Origin: Stomoxys calcitrans
Lineage: Eukaryota > Arthropoda > Insecta > Diptera > Muscidae
Length of the DNA stretch: 64,000 nt
Direction: 5' to 3'
NCBI RefSeq assembly: GCF_963082655.1
Contig: NC_081552.1
Coordinates: 6,696,648-6,760,647, forward strand
Each line of letters starts with the position of its first letter. Positions within the stretch are counted from its first letter, which is position 1. Both the position numbers and the translations under genes were made by a program. The notes beneath the pieces were generated by a model. The model was not told where the DNA came from. It did no database searches and worked only from the letters and a program-made list of their open reading frames with translations. Shown piece by piece: positions 43,878 to 54,625 of the stretch.

Positions 43878-45330
43878 ACCTTTTTTGGGGTAGGAGGGGG
43901 GCGGCGATTGCCCTCTGACACGGCCTTTCATTTGAATACAATATATTCTCGGTCGTCCTACATTACAGTTGGTGCTGTTTTAATTGGGAGGAGAGCGTCG
44001 GTCCACCCGACGCAAAGACCCAAAGGAAAATTTATTTGAGTTTAATTATTTGAATCGGAAAGAACTCATTGATGTTTGAGAAATTTGCCCCTGCTCGGTT
44101 TCTGTTGTTTTTAAAAATTTGGGTAATGAGAAGTGCTTTTTAGGCCAGGGATGGCACCTCAGATATTTCGATGGACCGCTTGGCACTCGGACCCAAATTT
44201 CAATACCATATTCGTTTTCTGGTCTCCAATACTTTTCAATACTGAGAAGTGCTTTTCAGACCAGGGATGGCACCTCAGATATTTCAATGGACCGCTTGGC
44301 ACTCGGACCCAAATTTCAATACCATATTCATTTTCTGGTCTCCAATACTTTACATTTGATACCCTTATTGCACCCATCGGACCACTTTCGGACATGGGTG
44401 GCGTTTTTGAAATAAGGGGTAGCGTCCGCCTCCACTCGATATCTAAAACGTCTGCTTCGGGGAGTTTTGGGGTTGGGCGGCAGATGGTTACTGAGACTTA
44501 AATTTTAATACCATATTCGTATTCTACTCTCCAATAACTTTCATTTGATATCTATATTGTCCCGATCGGTCCACTCTTGATTTTGGGTTGCGTTTTTGGC
44601 ATAAAAAGGAGCGTCCGTCGCCCTTCCGACTCCGAAACATGTTATAGCCTATGTTTCCTTCCAGACCAACCTACACAATATGCGAAAATTTCAAGAAAAT
44701 CAGTTCTGCTGTTTTTCAGTTTACACAGAACAAACAAACCGAGTCCCAACCATCCGTGATTGGCTAATGTACCCATTTTGGGCGTTTTTGTGGGAGTGGG
44801 GTGACCCAATATACTTCGACATGAATTTGGATGTCAGATTCATTATCTACTCCCTCATACTTTTCATTTGATACCCATATTGTCCTCATCGGTCCACTTT
44901 AGATTTTGTGTGGTGTTTCTGGGGTAACAGTGGAGGATCCGCCCTTGGGGCTGGGCGGCCTGCCAGGTACTTGGGACCAACTTTTATTTTGCAGTTCGTT
45001 CTCTATTCTTGAATACCTATCATTTCAATCCCATATTGTTCCAATCGGTCTACTTTTATTTTTGGGTAGTACTTTTAAGGGTTAAGGGGGAGGGTCCGCC
45101 TCCCTCCCGATATCAAAAAATTATATAGCCTATGTTTCCTTCCAGACAAACCTGCATAATCTTTGAAAATCTCAAGGTAATCGGTTCAGCCGTTTTTGAA
45201 TCTATACGGAACAAACAAATTTATTTGAAGGACAGACAACATGTCAAAACAGTGGTGAAAAGCGTATGATCAACTTAGAACACACTCTTCTGTACTTCTC
45301 GCTCTCTTTTTCTTTGTTCGGGTTTTTCGG
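43878..45330 (+). repeat. Family E: degenerate Helitron-like 5'/internal region
   Basis: Repeated blocks with AATACCATATTCGTTTTCTG, TCATTTGATACCCATATTGT, ATCGGTCCACTTT and AGCGTCCGCC. A segment recurs twice (about 44640-44760 and 45120-45240): TAGCCTATGTTTCCTTCCAG then TTCAAGAAAATC..GTTC and ACAAACAAA. It probably belongs to the same Helitron-type lineage as D. Includes a 116 bp direct duplication at 44128-44243 and 44244 onward. Confidence 0.5.
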
Positions 45331-46531
45331 AAATATGGGGCTCAAATTAAAGGTATGTGGGAGTAGACCACGTATCTGATATCTACATTAGGGACCAACT
45401 GTCTAGGGGACGTCCACCACCATTACAACCCCCAAATAGGACGTATTTTCTCACCAAGACAATTTGGGTCTGAAAGAGAGCGGAACTAAATGTTTATAAT
45501 TTTAAGGTTTAAAACCCCAAACCCGACGACATATTTGCTGACTTTTGCAATAAGGTGTTTAAATGAGATTAGAAAATTAACTTGATATCCCATTTTGAGG
45601 TCAATGGCAATATGGGGTTCAAATAAAGGATATATAGTTATATGAAAATAGAGCACGTTGCTGATATATTTTCTGGGCTTAGTGTTTGGGGGACCACCCC
45701 AATCCTCAGAACACCCCTAAATCGGTTATATTTACCGACCATGTCAATGTGGAGATTAAATTAAAGGTATTGCGGGTAAAGCAAGAATTGATACCCACTT
45801 TCGGGACCAATTTTCTGGGGTCTACCCCTTTCCCAAAATACCCCACAAGCAGCAATTTTTTACTGACCATCGCAATATGGGGCACAAATAAAGGTATTTG
45901 GGAGTAGAATACGAATTTGATATCCAAATGTAGGACCATGTATTTAGGGCATCACCCCTTTCCCAAAACACCCCAAAAGGAAAACATTTTTCGACCATGC
46001 CAATATGTGGCTCAAATGAAAGGTATTTGAGATAAGAAAACGAATTTGATATCCAAATGTAGGACCAAGTATTAAGGGCATCACCATTCCCCATAACACC
46101 CCCCAAAGTGTAAAAATTTTTCGACCATGCTTATTTTGGGGCCATGCATTTGGCAATGGGGTTTAAATGACAATATGGGGTTAAAATAGAAGAGCACGAT
46201 ACGGATATTTTTCAGGGCCAAGTATATGGGGGACCACCTCTCCCCCTAAAACACCACTAAATCAGACATCATGAGAATATCGGGCTGAAATGATGTATTT
46301 TACGAATGGAGTAGACCTTACATCCAAACTCAAATTCGTAGACCAATAAAGATCATATGGGATTCAGATAAAGTCACTTATATAGTTAAACTGTTAGTCA
46401 AGCGATATACTATTTTCGTAGCATGGTATTTCACTAAGAGCTCTTTAATTATCGAAAATAAATATTCCAAGGAAAATTTTGTTCTATTTAAAGTAAAAGA
46501 AGGTGCAGCGGAGCGGGCCTGGGTCAGCTAG
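45331..46531 (+). repeat. Family D (Helitron-like), right copy
   Basis: The reverse complement of much of 40328-41400, diverged. It ends GAAGGTGCAGCGGAGCGGGC, CTGGGTCAGCTAG, then T. Opposed to the left copy, it gives the 6.2 kb composite the look of a long foldback element. Confidence 0.65.
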
Positions 46532-47330
46532 TATTTATTAATATCTAAACATATACGACGAAAAGGATCTTCATTTGTAAAATCGCTTTGATGATACTGA
46601 ATATTAAGCAATTGAAAATTTGTCGTTGGTGTTGACGGTGCGTTTATATTAAGCCGGCTCAACAAAAATTCGGACTTCAGATTCCCGTGTAAAACATTTG
46701 AGATGAATATGATGTTCAACATTTTCCTGTGGCTACTGAGAGTAGGTAACTTTATTAAATTTAATCTCAACGTATAGGAAGGAAGTGTTTGATAGTTCCA
46801 ACGACGAATACGAAGGTAAAATAGTAGACATTTTTTCTGTATTGACTAAATTTTATTTCTGTAAATAGTACAAACCGATTCCCAAATAACGGATCCATAA
46901 TCAATGTACTTCTGTAAGTTCTTAGTAACTCCATCTTTTCATAACTCCAAGAGAACTTAAAGATTTATAGTTTTGATGTCCAAAATTTAATTTGCGATCT
47001 AAGAGGATGCCTAGATCTAGAAAAGTTTCTTCAATGTCGATTTAACGACCGTTAAGATGATAACTTTTCGACAAGTGTCGCGTTCTATAAAAAGACATTA
47101 ATTTACATTTCGAGATATTTAGTTCCATTAAATTTACATTACACCACAAACAAAAGTTATCAAATTCGAGTTGTAACAGATCCTGCTCAGAAGGAACACA
47201 GAGCGATTGAAATATGTTGATATCATCAGCATACATTAAGATTGAAGAATTTTTAAAAACACAGGGTTAATCATTTATAAACAGATTAAAAAGAATTTGA
47301 CCCAGATGGCTGCCTGTGGCAAACGGATTT
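46532..47330 (-). pseudogene. Jockey-like non-LTR RT relic, C-terminal half
   Basis: On the minus strand: PFATGSHLGQILFNLFIND then a stop (motif B region) at about 47250-47310, and SILMYADDINIF (motif C, YADD) at about 47215-47245. FCLWCNVNLMELNISKCKLM follows, then a diverged thumb with stops. A C-terminal tail at 46540-46770 reads LPTLSSHRKMLNIIF and NVLHGNLKSEFLLSRLNI. Motif order is that of jockey-type elements. The N-terminal RT and endonuclease are not recognisable upstream. The 3' end abuts the D composite. Confidence 0.75.
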
Positions 47331-48737
47331 CATTGTTAAAAGATGTTCTTGGAAGAAAATCAAAAATTCAAAAAGTTAATTTTAAAATGTTTAAAATAAT
47401 ACACTCGTATCACCGTGCTCAAATCGACGGTCAAAGCCAACAGAACTTATAAATTACTACCAGAATTTTCGTTCCTTAATCACAATGAGCTCCGTATCAA
47501 TTGCCTCAAACATTGCATTGTGAATTATGACATTCCAAGAAAAATAACGAAATGGTTTTATTTGAAATAATTATTTTAAAATGTAAATTAATCTGGGTGA
47601 TCAAAATTAAATTAATCTGGGCGTTTTAAATTTGTGTTTCCGAGTCCCTAAAATTGTCCATTTCATTTCTGATGTAATTCAAATAATTTGTAATTAAATA
47701 TTACTAATTATTGTTTGGAAAAGTTTTTCAGGCTAACAAGAAACATTTTTAAATAATATTTTTTCTGCATATAAAATTTCAATTGAAATAATAAAACGAG
47801 AATTAAGAGAAAATGCACATAGAATTATGTCTTGCAAACATTTTTGTTAAATGTTTGTCTTTCGGAACGATTTTATAAAAAAAATGTTGGCAAGAAATTT
47901 TCATGAAGATTTTGGCTTTCAGAAAATTTCAATAACAATCACAAATATTTTATCTCTTGATTAAATTGTGATTCGGTTTTTAAAAAAATTGCATTAACCC
48001 ATTATCGACGAAAAATACCTAAGAATAGAGCCGCCATAGAAAATTTCTAGCTCGGCTTAGGAAGAGGTATCGTAATGAAATTTGGATAAGCGTGAAGTGG
48101 ACGAATGAAACCTGTTGCAACAATTTTTCCAGTCATATTTTGGGAGAAAATTGGCATGTCGTAAGCTGACAAGTTTTTATGTCCCAAAAGATAAACGAAA
48201 AAAGTTTTCAAAATTCTTAAGAGTATGATTTCTGGAATACGTCTTTTAATATCTTCTCGCATTTGATGGTTTCTATATTAAAAAAATATATTTATGGCAA
48301 CAATCCTTCTTTTGACAGCAGGTGAGATTTTATGCCGAAACCATTATATCGTGCTTTATTCGCTAAATGGCCATAAAATATTTTGAAAATTAGTTTTTCA
48401 AAAATTTTTTAAGTTCTATATATTTAAAAAAAACGGCTTCTTCAATATCAACTGCCTAAATTATGAATTTGTAAAATTTCATTAAAATCGGACAACGGAA
48501 TCGAGGGCCAGGCGAAATGGGTTAAAATATATTGAAATATTTATTGAAATTTTAAAAAAATTTTAAGAACATGTTGAACAGATTAACAAACAAATCGACT
48601 TTGAAAATGTTTATGCAAAACCTTGTGTTGAAATTTTGGCTTTAATAAATAAACCAAAATTTCAAATTAGCTTATTTTTAAGTTTTTAAAAAATTTCATT
48701 AAAATGTAGTCTTTAGAAAAAATGTTATTGAATTTTT
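47331..48737. other. No recognised feature; weak AT-rich repetition
   Basis: From 47331 to 47560 diverged RT sequence may continue, but I cannot read it. From about 47700 to 48720 loose repetition of AAATTTCATTAAAAT, GGCTTT and AGAAAAAATG suggests an old satellite-like array without clear period. Confidence 0.35.
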
Positions 48738-48815
48738 TTATACCCTTCACCATAGGATGTGGGGGGTTTACTAATTTCGTCATTCCGTTTGTGACACCTT
48801 GATATACGTTAATTA
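48738..48815 (+). repeat. A/B-type 5' terminal fragment
   Basis: TATACCCTTCACCATAGGAT, GGGGGGTTTACTAATTTCG and TCATTCCGTTTGTGACACC. This is the 5' stem-loop and the start of the conserved block, nothing more. Confidence 0.65.
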
Positions 48816-49079
48816 TATGTTAAATGTGTTACCCTGAAATTTTTTCTTTACAAAAAAAAAAAAAATTTACTATGAATTTCATTACAATTTTGTCCTTAAG
48901 AAAAATAATTTTAAGGCGGCCCAGGCCTCAGTAAAATGTAGTATTTTTAGAATACTATAAACATCAAATTTTATCGTTTTAAAAAAAGCTTTTTTGTTTA
49001 GAATGAATTCAATTAAAATTTGTATGTATTTGGACAAAATCATTTGGAGGATGGCTCGGGCCTGACGGAACAAACTCTA
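48816..49079. other. No recognised feature; AT-rich
   Basis: Low-complexity AAAAAAATTT and GAATTTCATTACAATTTTGTC-like sequence similar to the preceding loose repetition. Confidence 0.35.
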
Positions 49080-49304
49080 AAAACTTTGCACAGATTCTTT
49101 CTTTGTCCATAAGCAGTTTAAGTTCGAAGATTATTGGACCACTCAATGTCCGCGACGATTTTGGTCCGAATCGGACCATATTTCGATATAGCTGCTACGG
49201 GGGCATAAACTATGCATTTTTCGCCGTACCATGACGACATATATACCCAAGGTGGTGGGTATCCAAAGTTCGGTCAGGTCGAACTTAACGCGTATTTACT
49301 TGTT
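49080..49304 (+). repeat. Family C 3' end fragment
   Basis: CTTTGCACAGATTCTTTC, TCCATAAGCAGTTTAAGTTC, then a jump to GGACCACTCAATGTCCG, GGTGGTGGGTATCC, the hairpin AAGTTCGGTCAGGTCGAACTT, and TATTTACTTGTT. It shows that C elements end like A and B. Confidence 0.75.
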
Positions 49305-49421
49305 ATCTTTAATGTTTCAACGTTTTTAGTTTTACTATCCATATAAAACAGCGAAAAAGTCAAAATGCTGCGAGAACCCAAACAATAATATAAAAATCTT
49401 TTAATTCCCATGTAAATTACA

Positions 49422-50038
49422 ACAAGCAAGAGCGTGCTAAGTTTGGCCGGGCCGAATCATATATACCCTCCACCATGGATCGCATTTGTCGAGTTCTACG
49501 CGCGTTATCTCTTTTTAGGCATACAAAGAATATTGAATAAGTACTGTTATGCTATTGGAGCTACATCAAGTTATAGTCCGATTCGGACCATAAATGAATG
49601 GTAAACATTAAAGAAGTCATTTTGTAATATTCGTGTAAAATTTTATTCAAATCGGAAAAGAATTGCGCCCTCTAGAGGCTCAAGAAGTCAAGACCCAAGA
49701 TCGGTTTATATGGCAGCTATATCAAAACATGGACCGATTTGAACCATATTTAGCGCACCACGTGCAAAATTTCAATCAAATCGAGCGAGAATTGTATGGA
49801 CCGACTTGGCCCATTTACAATCCCAACTGACCTACACTAATAAAAAGTATTTGTGCAAAATTCGAAGCGGCCAGCTTTACTCCTTCGAAATTTAGCGTGC
49901 TTTCGACAGACACACGGACGGATGGACAGACCGACGGACATATATATATACTTTATGGGGTCTCTGACGCGTATTTCGAGGTGTTACAAACAGAACGACG
50001 AAATTAGTATACCCCATCCTATGGTGGAGGCTATAAAA
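49422..50038 (-). repeat. Family A element, internally deleted
   Basis: Both ends are recognisable (ACAAGCAAGAGCGTGCTAAG with TTTGGCCGGGCCGAA; CCTATGGTGGAGGCTATAAA). Only about one and a half core units are left. The GTCY block is shortened and the CTAGATCGACATAAAA segment after it is deleted. Confidence 0.8.
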
Positions 50039-51252
50039 ACGGTAGTACAAATCAAATTCAAGTCCTTTTTTAGGCTGTTATGTTACAAACGACATAAAAA
50101 TCCGATGCAAAACCCATCAACGAGTGAAATACAAAAAAAAATGTGTAAATCAGCATCATCAGTTGCCTACAAATGACAACTTAATCCTATGTAACTCGAC
50201 ATACGACAAAAGTCGCGAACAACAACCCTTGAAGGCCCAAAACGGGATAAGCAAACAGGAACGAGAAAAGGATTTCTCTACAAATCGCTTCAAGTGGATT
50301 TTTCTTAAAAGTATGCAAATTATGGTGATATGTAAAATAAGTTACATCCTTGTTTACAAACACAAAAAATGAACAGACAACAGCAACGATAAAAGAAATG
50401 TGGCAGTCAACACCCTACAGTCCAAAAAAGGATGCGACGTCTCTATGTATGTATTACATGTAAGGATTGTGCAAACACTTTATGGTGTTGCAGTTGTTTT
50501 CTTATTTGGCATAGCTTTTTTTTTTAATAAAAAAAACCAAAGGGTGAAGTGAAGGGTGCTATGAAAAGTAAAATGATTTTGATACACTCGAGTGAGTTTT
50601 ATGGTTAAATATTTGCAATTGTTTTACTTTTTTTTTCGTTTCTTTTCACAGCCACATTGGCATTCATAAATATTTTCGGTCATATTGTGTTTTCGTTCCT
50701 TTCTTTCTTTTCGTTTGAGGTACTTCACTTTGTATAGAAAGCAACATTATTTGCATACAATTTGGAATAAAATAAAGGATTTCTGGGAAAATCTCTTCAA
50801 ATTTCGAAATAGTAAAAAACAAACGAATACCGACCATAGAGTCATAAAGTTATGGTGTGGAAAAAAGTATTCCATTCAATTTGATGGGAATTGAATTTAC
50901 GAATGACTTTTCTTGTCACGCTGTCTCGGAGTTAAAAGGTTCGTAATAACCCTACCCCCGTTATTGGGTTATGACTTTTTGATTGTTTTTGTAAAAGATT
51001 GCTGATGCAAAAAAATGTTGGAACATTGAAAAGCAAATTAAAAAAAATTTATATGAAAGATGGTGTGGGAAATGTATGGAATTGAGGTTTTCGGAGTTAA
51101 TAGGACTTTTTATTTCTTCAGAGCTGCAAATTAAAAAAAATATAGGGGTAAAAAATTTCTATCGGTTTCGAATGCTCTGCAGTCCTGGAGTACCAATTTT
51201 GTGTTTAGGATTGAGAAGATTTTGTATTAGCTTTCGTTTTATTTTCAGAAGA
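50039..51252. other. No recognised feature
   Basis: AT-rich sequence with several short open frames but no family resemblance. Confidence 0.45.
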
Positions 51253-51303
51253 GATATTGGCCATTGGTTATTTGAAGGCCCCAAATAACCAATGGCCAAT
51301 ATC
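51253..51303. repeat. Perfect 22 bp inverted repeat
   Basis: GATATTGGCCATTGGTTATTTG at 51253-51274 is mirrored exactly at 51282-51303, with a 7-base loop (AAGGCCC). The stretch GGCCATTGGTTATTT also occurs in the short insertion at 52677-52863. It sits just upstream of the retrotransposon relic. Confidence 0.9.
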
Positions 51304-54040
51304 ACCTTCTGTTCCCAAGTTAGCGGCGTCTGGAGGCGAGCGTCGGTCTTGGAGCAAGCGGCTCGTGACATGGAGGGATACATGTGCGATCCCACAAAAT
51401 CCACGCGGTTGGGGCGCTGGGCCAGTAAACCGCCCTCGTGAAAACTGTAAGAATCACTCTGAGAAATAAAGGAATAGAAAACCGAACCCCTCCTACCGTT
51501 GACGACACACGCAAACGAAAAAAGAACCATGATTTGCGGATCTGTGCCTGTAATGTCCGCACTCTCTATACAGAAAGTGCATCAGCCTTATTTATGCCCA
51601 TGTCCCGACGGAAGACAAGGACGAGCAGACAAAGCATATTTTCTACGAGCGCTTAGTAAGTACTCTGTACGAACGCAGCCCGCCTATAATACGAGTATTA
51701 AAATCGTTCTGGGAGATTTAAATGCGAAGATAGGTAAGGAAGACATCTCTGGTCCAACAGTCCGAAAATTTAGCCTCCACGAGATAACGTCCGATAATGG
51801 GTTGAGGCTCATAGATTTCAAAACATGGCAGTAAGCAACACTAGATTTCAACATAAAAACATGGCAATCTGATACTGCACGGCAGCTAGACATTGAAGCT
51901 ACAAACAGAACATGTGGCAACGGCATACTCACTCGACTGACCCAACTGCTTGATGAAAGCACTCCTGTCCCGATGATATATCTATGCGCTGCACTCAAGG
52001 GAACATGCCGCGAAATCCGCACTTCGGTACCAGAAGCCTCCCCCAAATAACCCATGGTACGATTAAGAGTGTCGGGACACCACTGAAGCTAAGAATGCGG
52101 CATATAGAGCAACTCTGCAATGGTATCCGGAGGAGAAACGTCTATTCCTCAGAAAGAAAAAGGAAATGGAAAGACGTGAGTTTAAGCGAATTGAGATGTT
52201 CAGGAGTCAGAATGAAGTCCGGAAACTCTACAAAAGAATTAAACATCAAACCGATGGCTTTGGTACAGGTACATCCTCCTGCAGAGGCAAAGAAGGAATT
52301 CTGGTAACTGATACAGATAGTGTGCTGAGAATATGGAAAGAATATTTTACACAGCTGCTAGAGTCCGACGTTGGCGGCGAAGTGGATACCGCAGAACTAA
52401 TCCCTGATGATGGTATAGAATGTTTACCTTCTTGTCAGAATGAGGTCCAAGTAGCAGCGACCCGACTGAAGAACAACAAGGCAGCAGCAGGAGACGACGG
52501 GCTGCTACACGCTGATAAGGCGCATGCATCAACTTGTCTGCGCTATCTGGCTAGAAGAAGGCATACCCGATGATTGGCACCTCAGCATACCTTATCCCGT
52601 ACACAAGAAAAATATAAGACGGAATGTGCCAACTACAGAGTGAAAGATTACAACCGAAAGTCAATGAGATAATTGGTTGTAGTTTTTGTTGTCACTTTTT
52701 TATGAGGAGGTGGCGATCCTCGTCAAGCTCCTGTGTGAGCAAGCTCGTTCCGGTCCAAAGGACCGATCGCCGTGGTAACAAGGCCATTGGTTATTTAAAG
52801 GCGCCAAAAACTCGCCTTGTCCTATCAAATATCATAGGCACTCAGTCTTTGTGCAAGAGCACAAATTGGGCCCTATCAATGCGGCTTTAGACTTGGTAAA
52901 TCCACCCTAGACCAGATATGCACACTGCGCTAAGTCCTGGAAAAAACACGAGAAGGACAAATCAACACCTACCATCTCTTTGTTGACTACAAAGCCACTA
53001 TTGATAGCCCTATACGTTTAAAAGTATTTCAAGCCATGTCCTAGTTTGGGTTTCCTGCAAAATAAGACTCTGCAGGATGGCACCTGCTGATACACGTTCC
53101 TCAGTAAGAATAGGAAAGAATCTCTACGAATCATTCAATTCCAAACGAAGTTTCATGCAAGGAGACAACCTATCGTGTGATCTGTTTAATGTCCTGCTGG
53201 AGAAGATTATACGAGATGCAGATGTGAATAGTTATGGCACACTACACACAAGACTACACATGCTACTCGCCTATGCCGACGACATCTATATCATGGGTCG
53301 GTCACCAGAAGTGGTACCTGTAGCCTTTGAACGAATTGAAAGGGAATTAACATGGAATGGATGGTATCAACTCCCAAAACGCCTTGTACAACCGATCAGA
53401 TAAAGAAAATGGAGAAATTTGGGAACCAAAACTTTGAGATAGGCAGCAACTTTATCTACCTCGGCACCGTCGCAACCGAAACGAGTCTATTGTCATTTCG
53501 AAATAAAGCGAAGAATAATACTGGCAAACAGATGATACTTTGGATTAAATAAGCAGTTTAGAAACAAGGCCTCCTCTCGACACTGATACTACCCGCGTTG
53601 GTTTATGGTTCAAAGACATGGGTACTTGTGAAAGCAGATGAGGCAGTGCTTGGAGTGTTTGAGAGAACGTTGCTGCGTAGAATTTATGGACCGTTTTACG
53701 TTAATGGAGAATATAGGCGTCGTATGAACTAAGAACTGCATGAGCTGGTTGACGACGTTGGCATAGTTAAGCTTATCAAAATACGACGGTTGCGTTGGCC
53801 ACGTCATGTTGTCGGAATGAATGAAAAAGCTCCAGCGAAGAAGTCGTATGATGGCGGTCATGATGGTACACGCAAACTGGGACGGCCAAGAGCCTGATGG
53901 AAAGATCAAGTGTTGGGAGACACTTCAAAACTTGGTGTCAGAGATTATAGAAGGAGCGCAAAAGATCGAGGCGCTTGGAACGTTATTCTACGTTCGGCTA
54001 ACGGGACAATCTCCAATTGGATCGCCAAAAGAGAGAGCGA
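51304..54040 (+). pseudogene. APE-type non-LTR retrotransposon relic (EN-RT)
   Basis: A long but broken element. Endonuclease: LRICACNVRTLY at about 51530 and GDLNAKIGKE, HEITSDNGLRLIDF at 51709-51820, where the domain stops early at TAA. Linker: EMFRSQNEVRKLYKRIKHQT, GTGTSSCRGKEG and RLKNNKAA at 52190-52490. RT: PYQCGFRLGKSTLDQI at about 52873, LFVDYKA (motif A) near 52980, SFMQGDNLSCDLFN (motif B) near 53140, and LAYADDIYIMGR (motif C) near 53268. Thumb and tail: NFIYLGTVA, KADEAVLGVFE, LRRIYGP and RRLRWPRHV to about 53810, ending near 54030. It has many frameshifts and stops and is interrupted by a 187 bp insert. The clade is unsure; it resembles the elements often annotated in insects as craniofacial-development-protein-2-like. 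Confidence 0.85.
52677..52863. mobile_element. 187 bp insertion with AATTGG duplication in the RT relic
   Basis: AATTGG at 52671-52676 is repeated at 52864-52869. Taking out the insert and one AATTGG joins EII to GPYQCGF, so this is a clean insertion. It contains ACCGATCGCCGTGGTAAC and GGCCATTGGTTATTTAAAGG. Ends are TTGTAG and GCACAA. There is no poly-A tail. It could be a solo LTR (TG..CA just inside the ends, TATTTAAA as a TATA-like box) or a SINE. Confidence 0.7.
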
Positions 54041-54261
54041 TTTTTTTATAATTTTGCATTTCAGTTTTAACGCTTGTTAGTCCATAATTCATTTGTGGGA
54101 AGTTTAAAATTAACTAATGCTATGTAAAAACAACTCCGTAGCTGCTCAGAAATTGTTGAACTAACAACGAGTATATAGTACTTTAGTGCTATATTAAGTT
54201 CAATATTGCACAAATCGAGTTCATTTTAAATATTATTTTAAAATTACCTATTATATAAAAA

Positions 54262-54433
54262 ATAACAAAGGCGTGCCAATGGATTCACCACCATGGACTC
54301 TGCTAAAAATCTATGCAAAATAAATTGAGTTAAAGGGCATAACTTTATTCTACAACTAATTTTATTCTCTAACTTCCAGCAAAAATTAAAGCTACGAGGA
54401 ACCGACCAAGGATGATCGAGAGACCAGTTTGGA
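54262..54433 (-). repeat. Family B 3' end fragment
   Basis: AACAAAGGCGTGCCAATGGA with the hairpin deleted, then CACCACCATGGACTCTGC, TTAAAGGGCATAACTTTATT and AACCGACCAAGGATGATCGA. It breaks off at AGACCAGTTTGGA. Confidence 0.7.
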
Positions 54434-54439
54434 CTTGTT

Positions 54440-54625
54440 CTTCATGTGAAGTTTCCAAATAAGTCGTCAATCCAGCACCATTCCAAGGTATTTCCTATCG
54501 AAACATGAGCACAATCACCACGCTTTAGAGCAAAATTTACATGATTTGATTTCGTAGAGTTAACTTTTATGTTCCATTTCTGTAACCACTCATGGAGTTT
54601 ATGAAATTGAAAAATTATTGTCAAA
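54440..54625 (-). pseudogene. Jockey-like RT thumb fragment
   Basis: On the minus strand: LHEWLQKWNIKVNSTKSNHV, NFALKRGDCAHVSIGN, about 55 codons in one frame. This is the segment after the YADD motif in jockey-group reverse transcriptases. The rest of the enzyme is absent, and the fragment is cut by the adjacent B sequence. Confidence 0.65.

Noticed and set aside
40328..46531. A single large foldback transposon with 1 kb terminal inverted repeats
   Set aside because: The left side is a nearly whole D copy, the right a partial one, and F and E ends lie between. Separate Helitron-like insertions explain this more simply, so it is kept only as a question.
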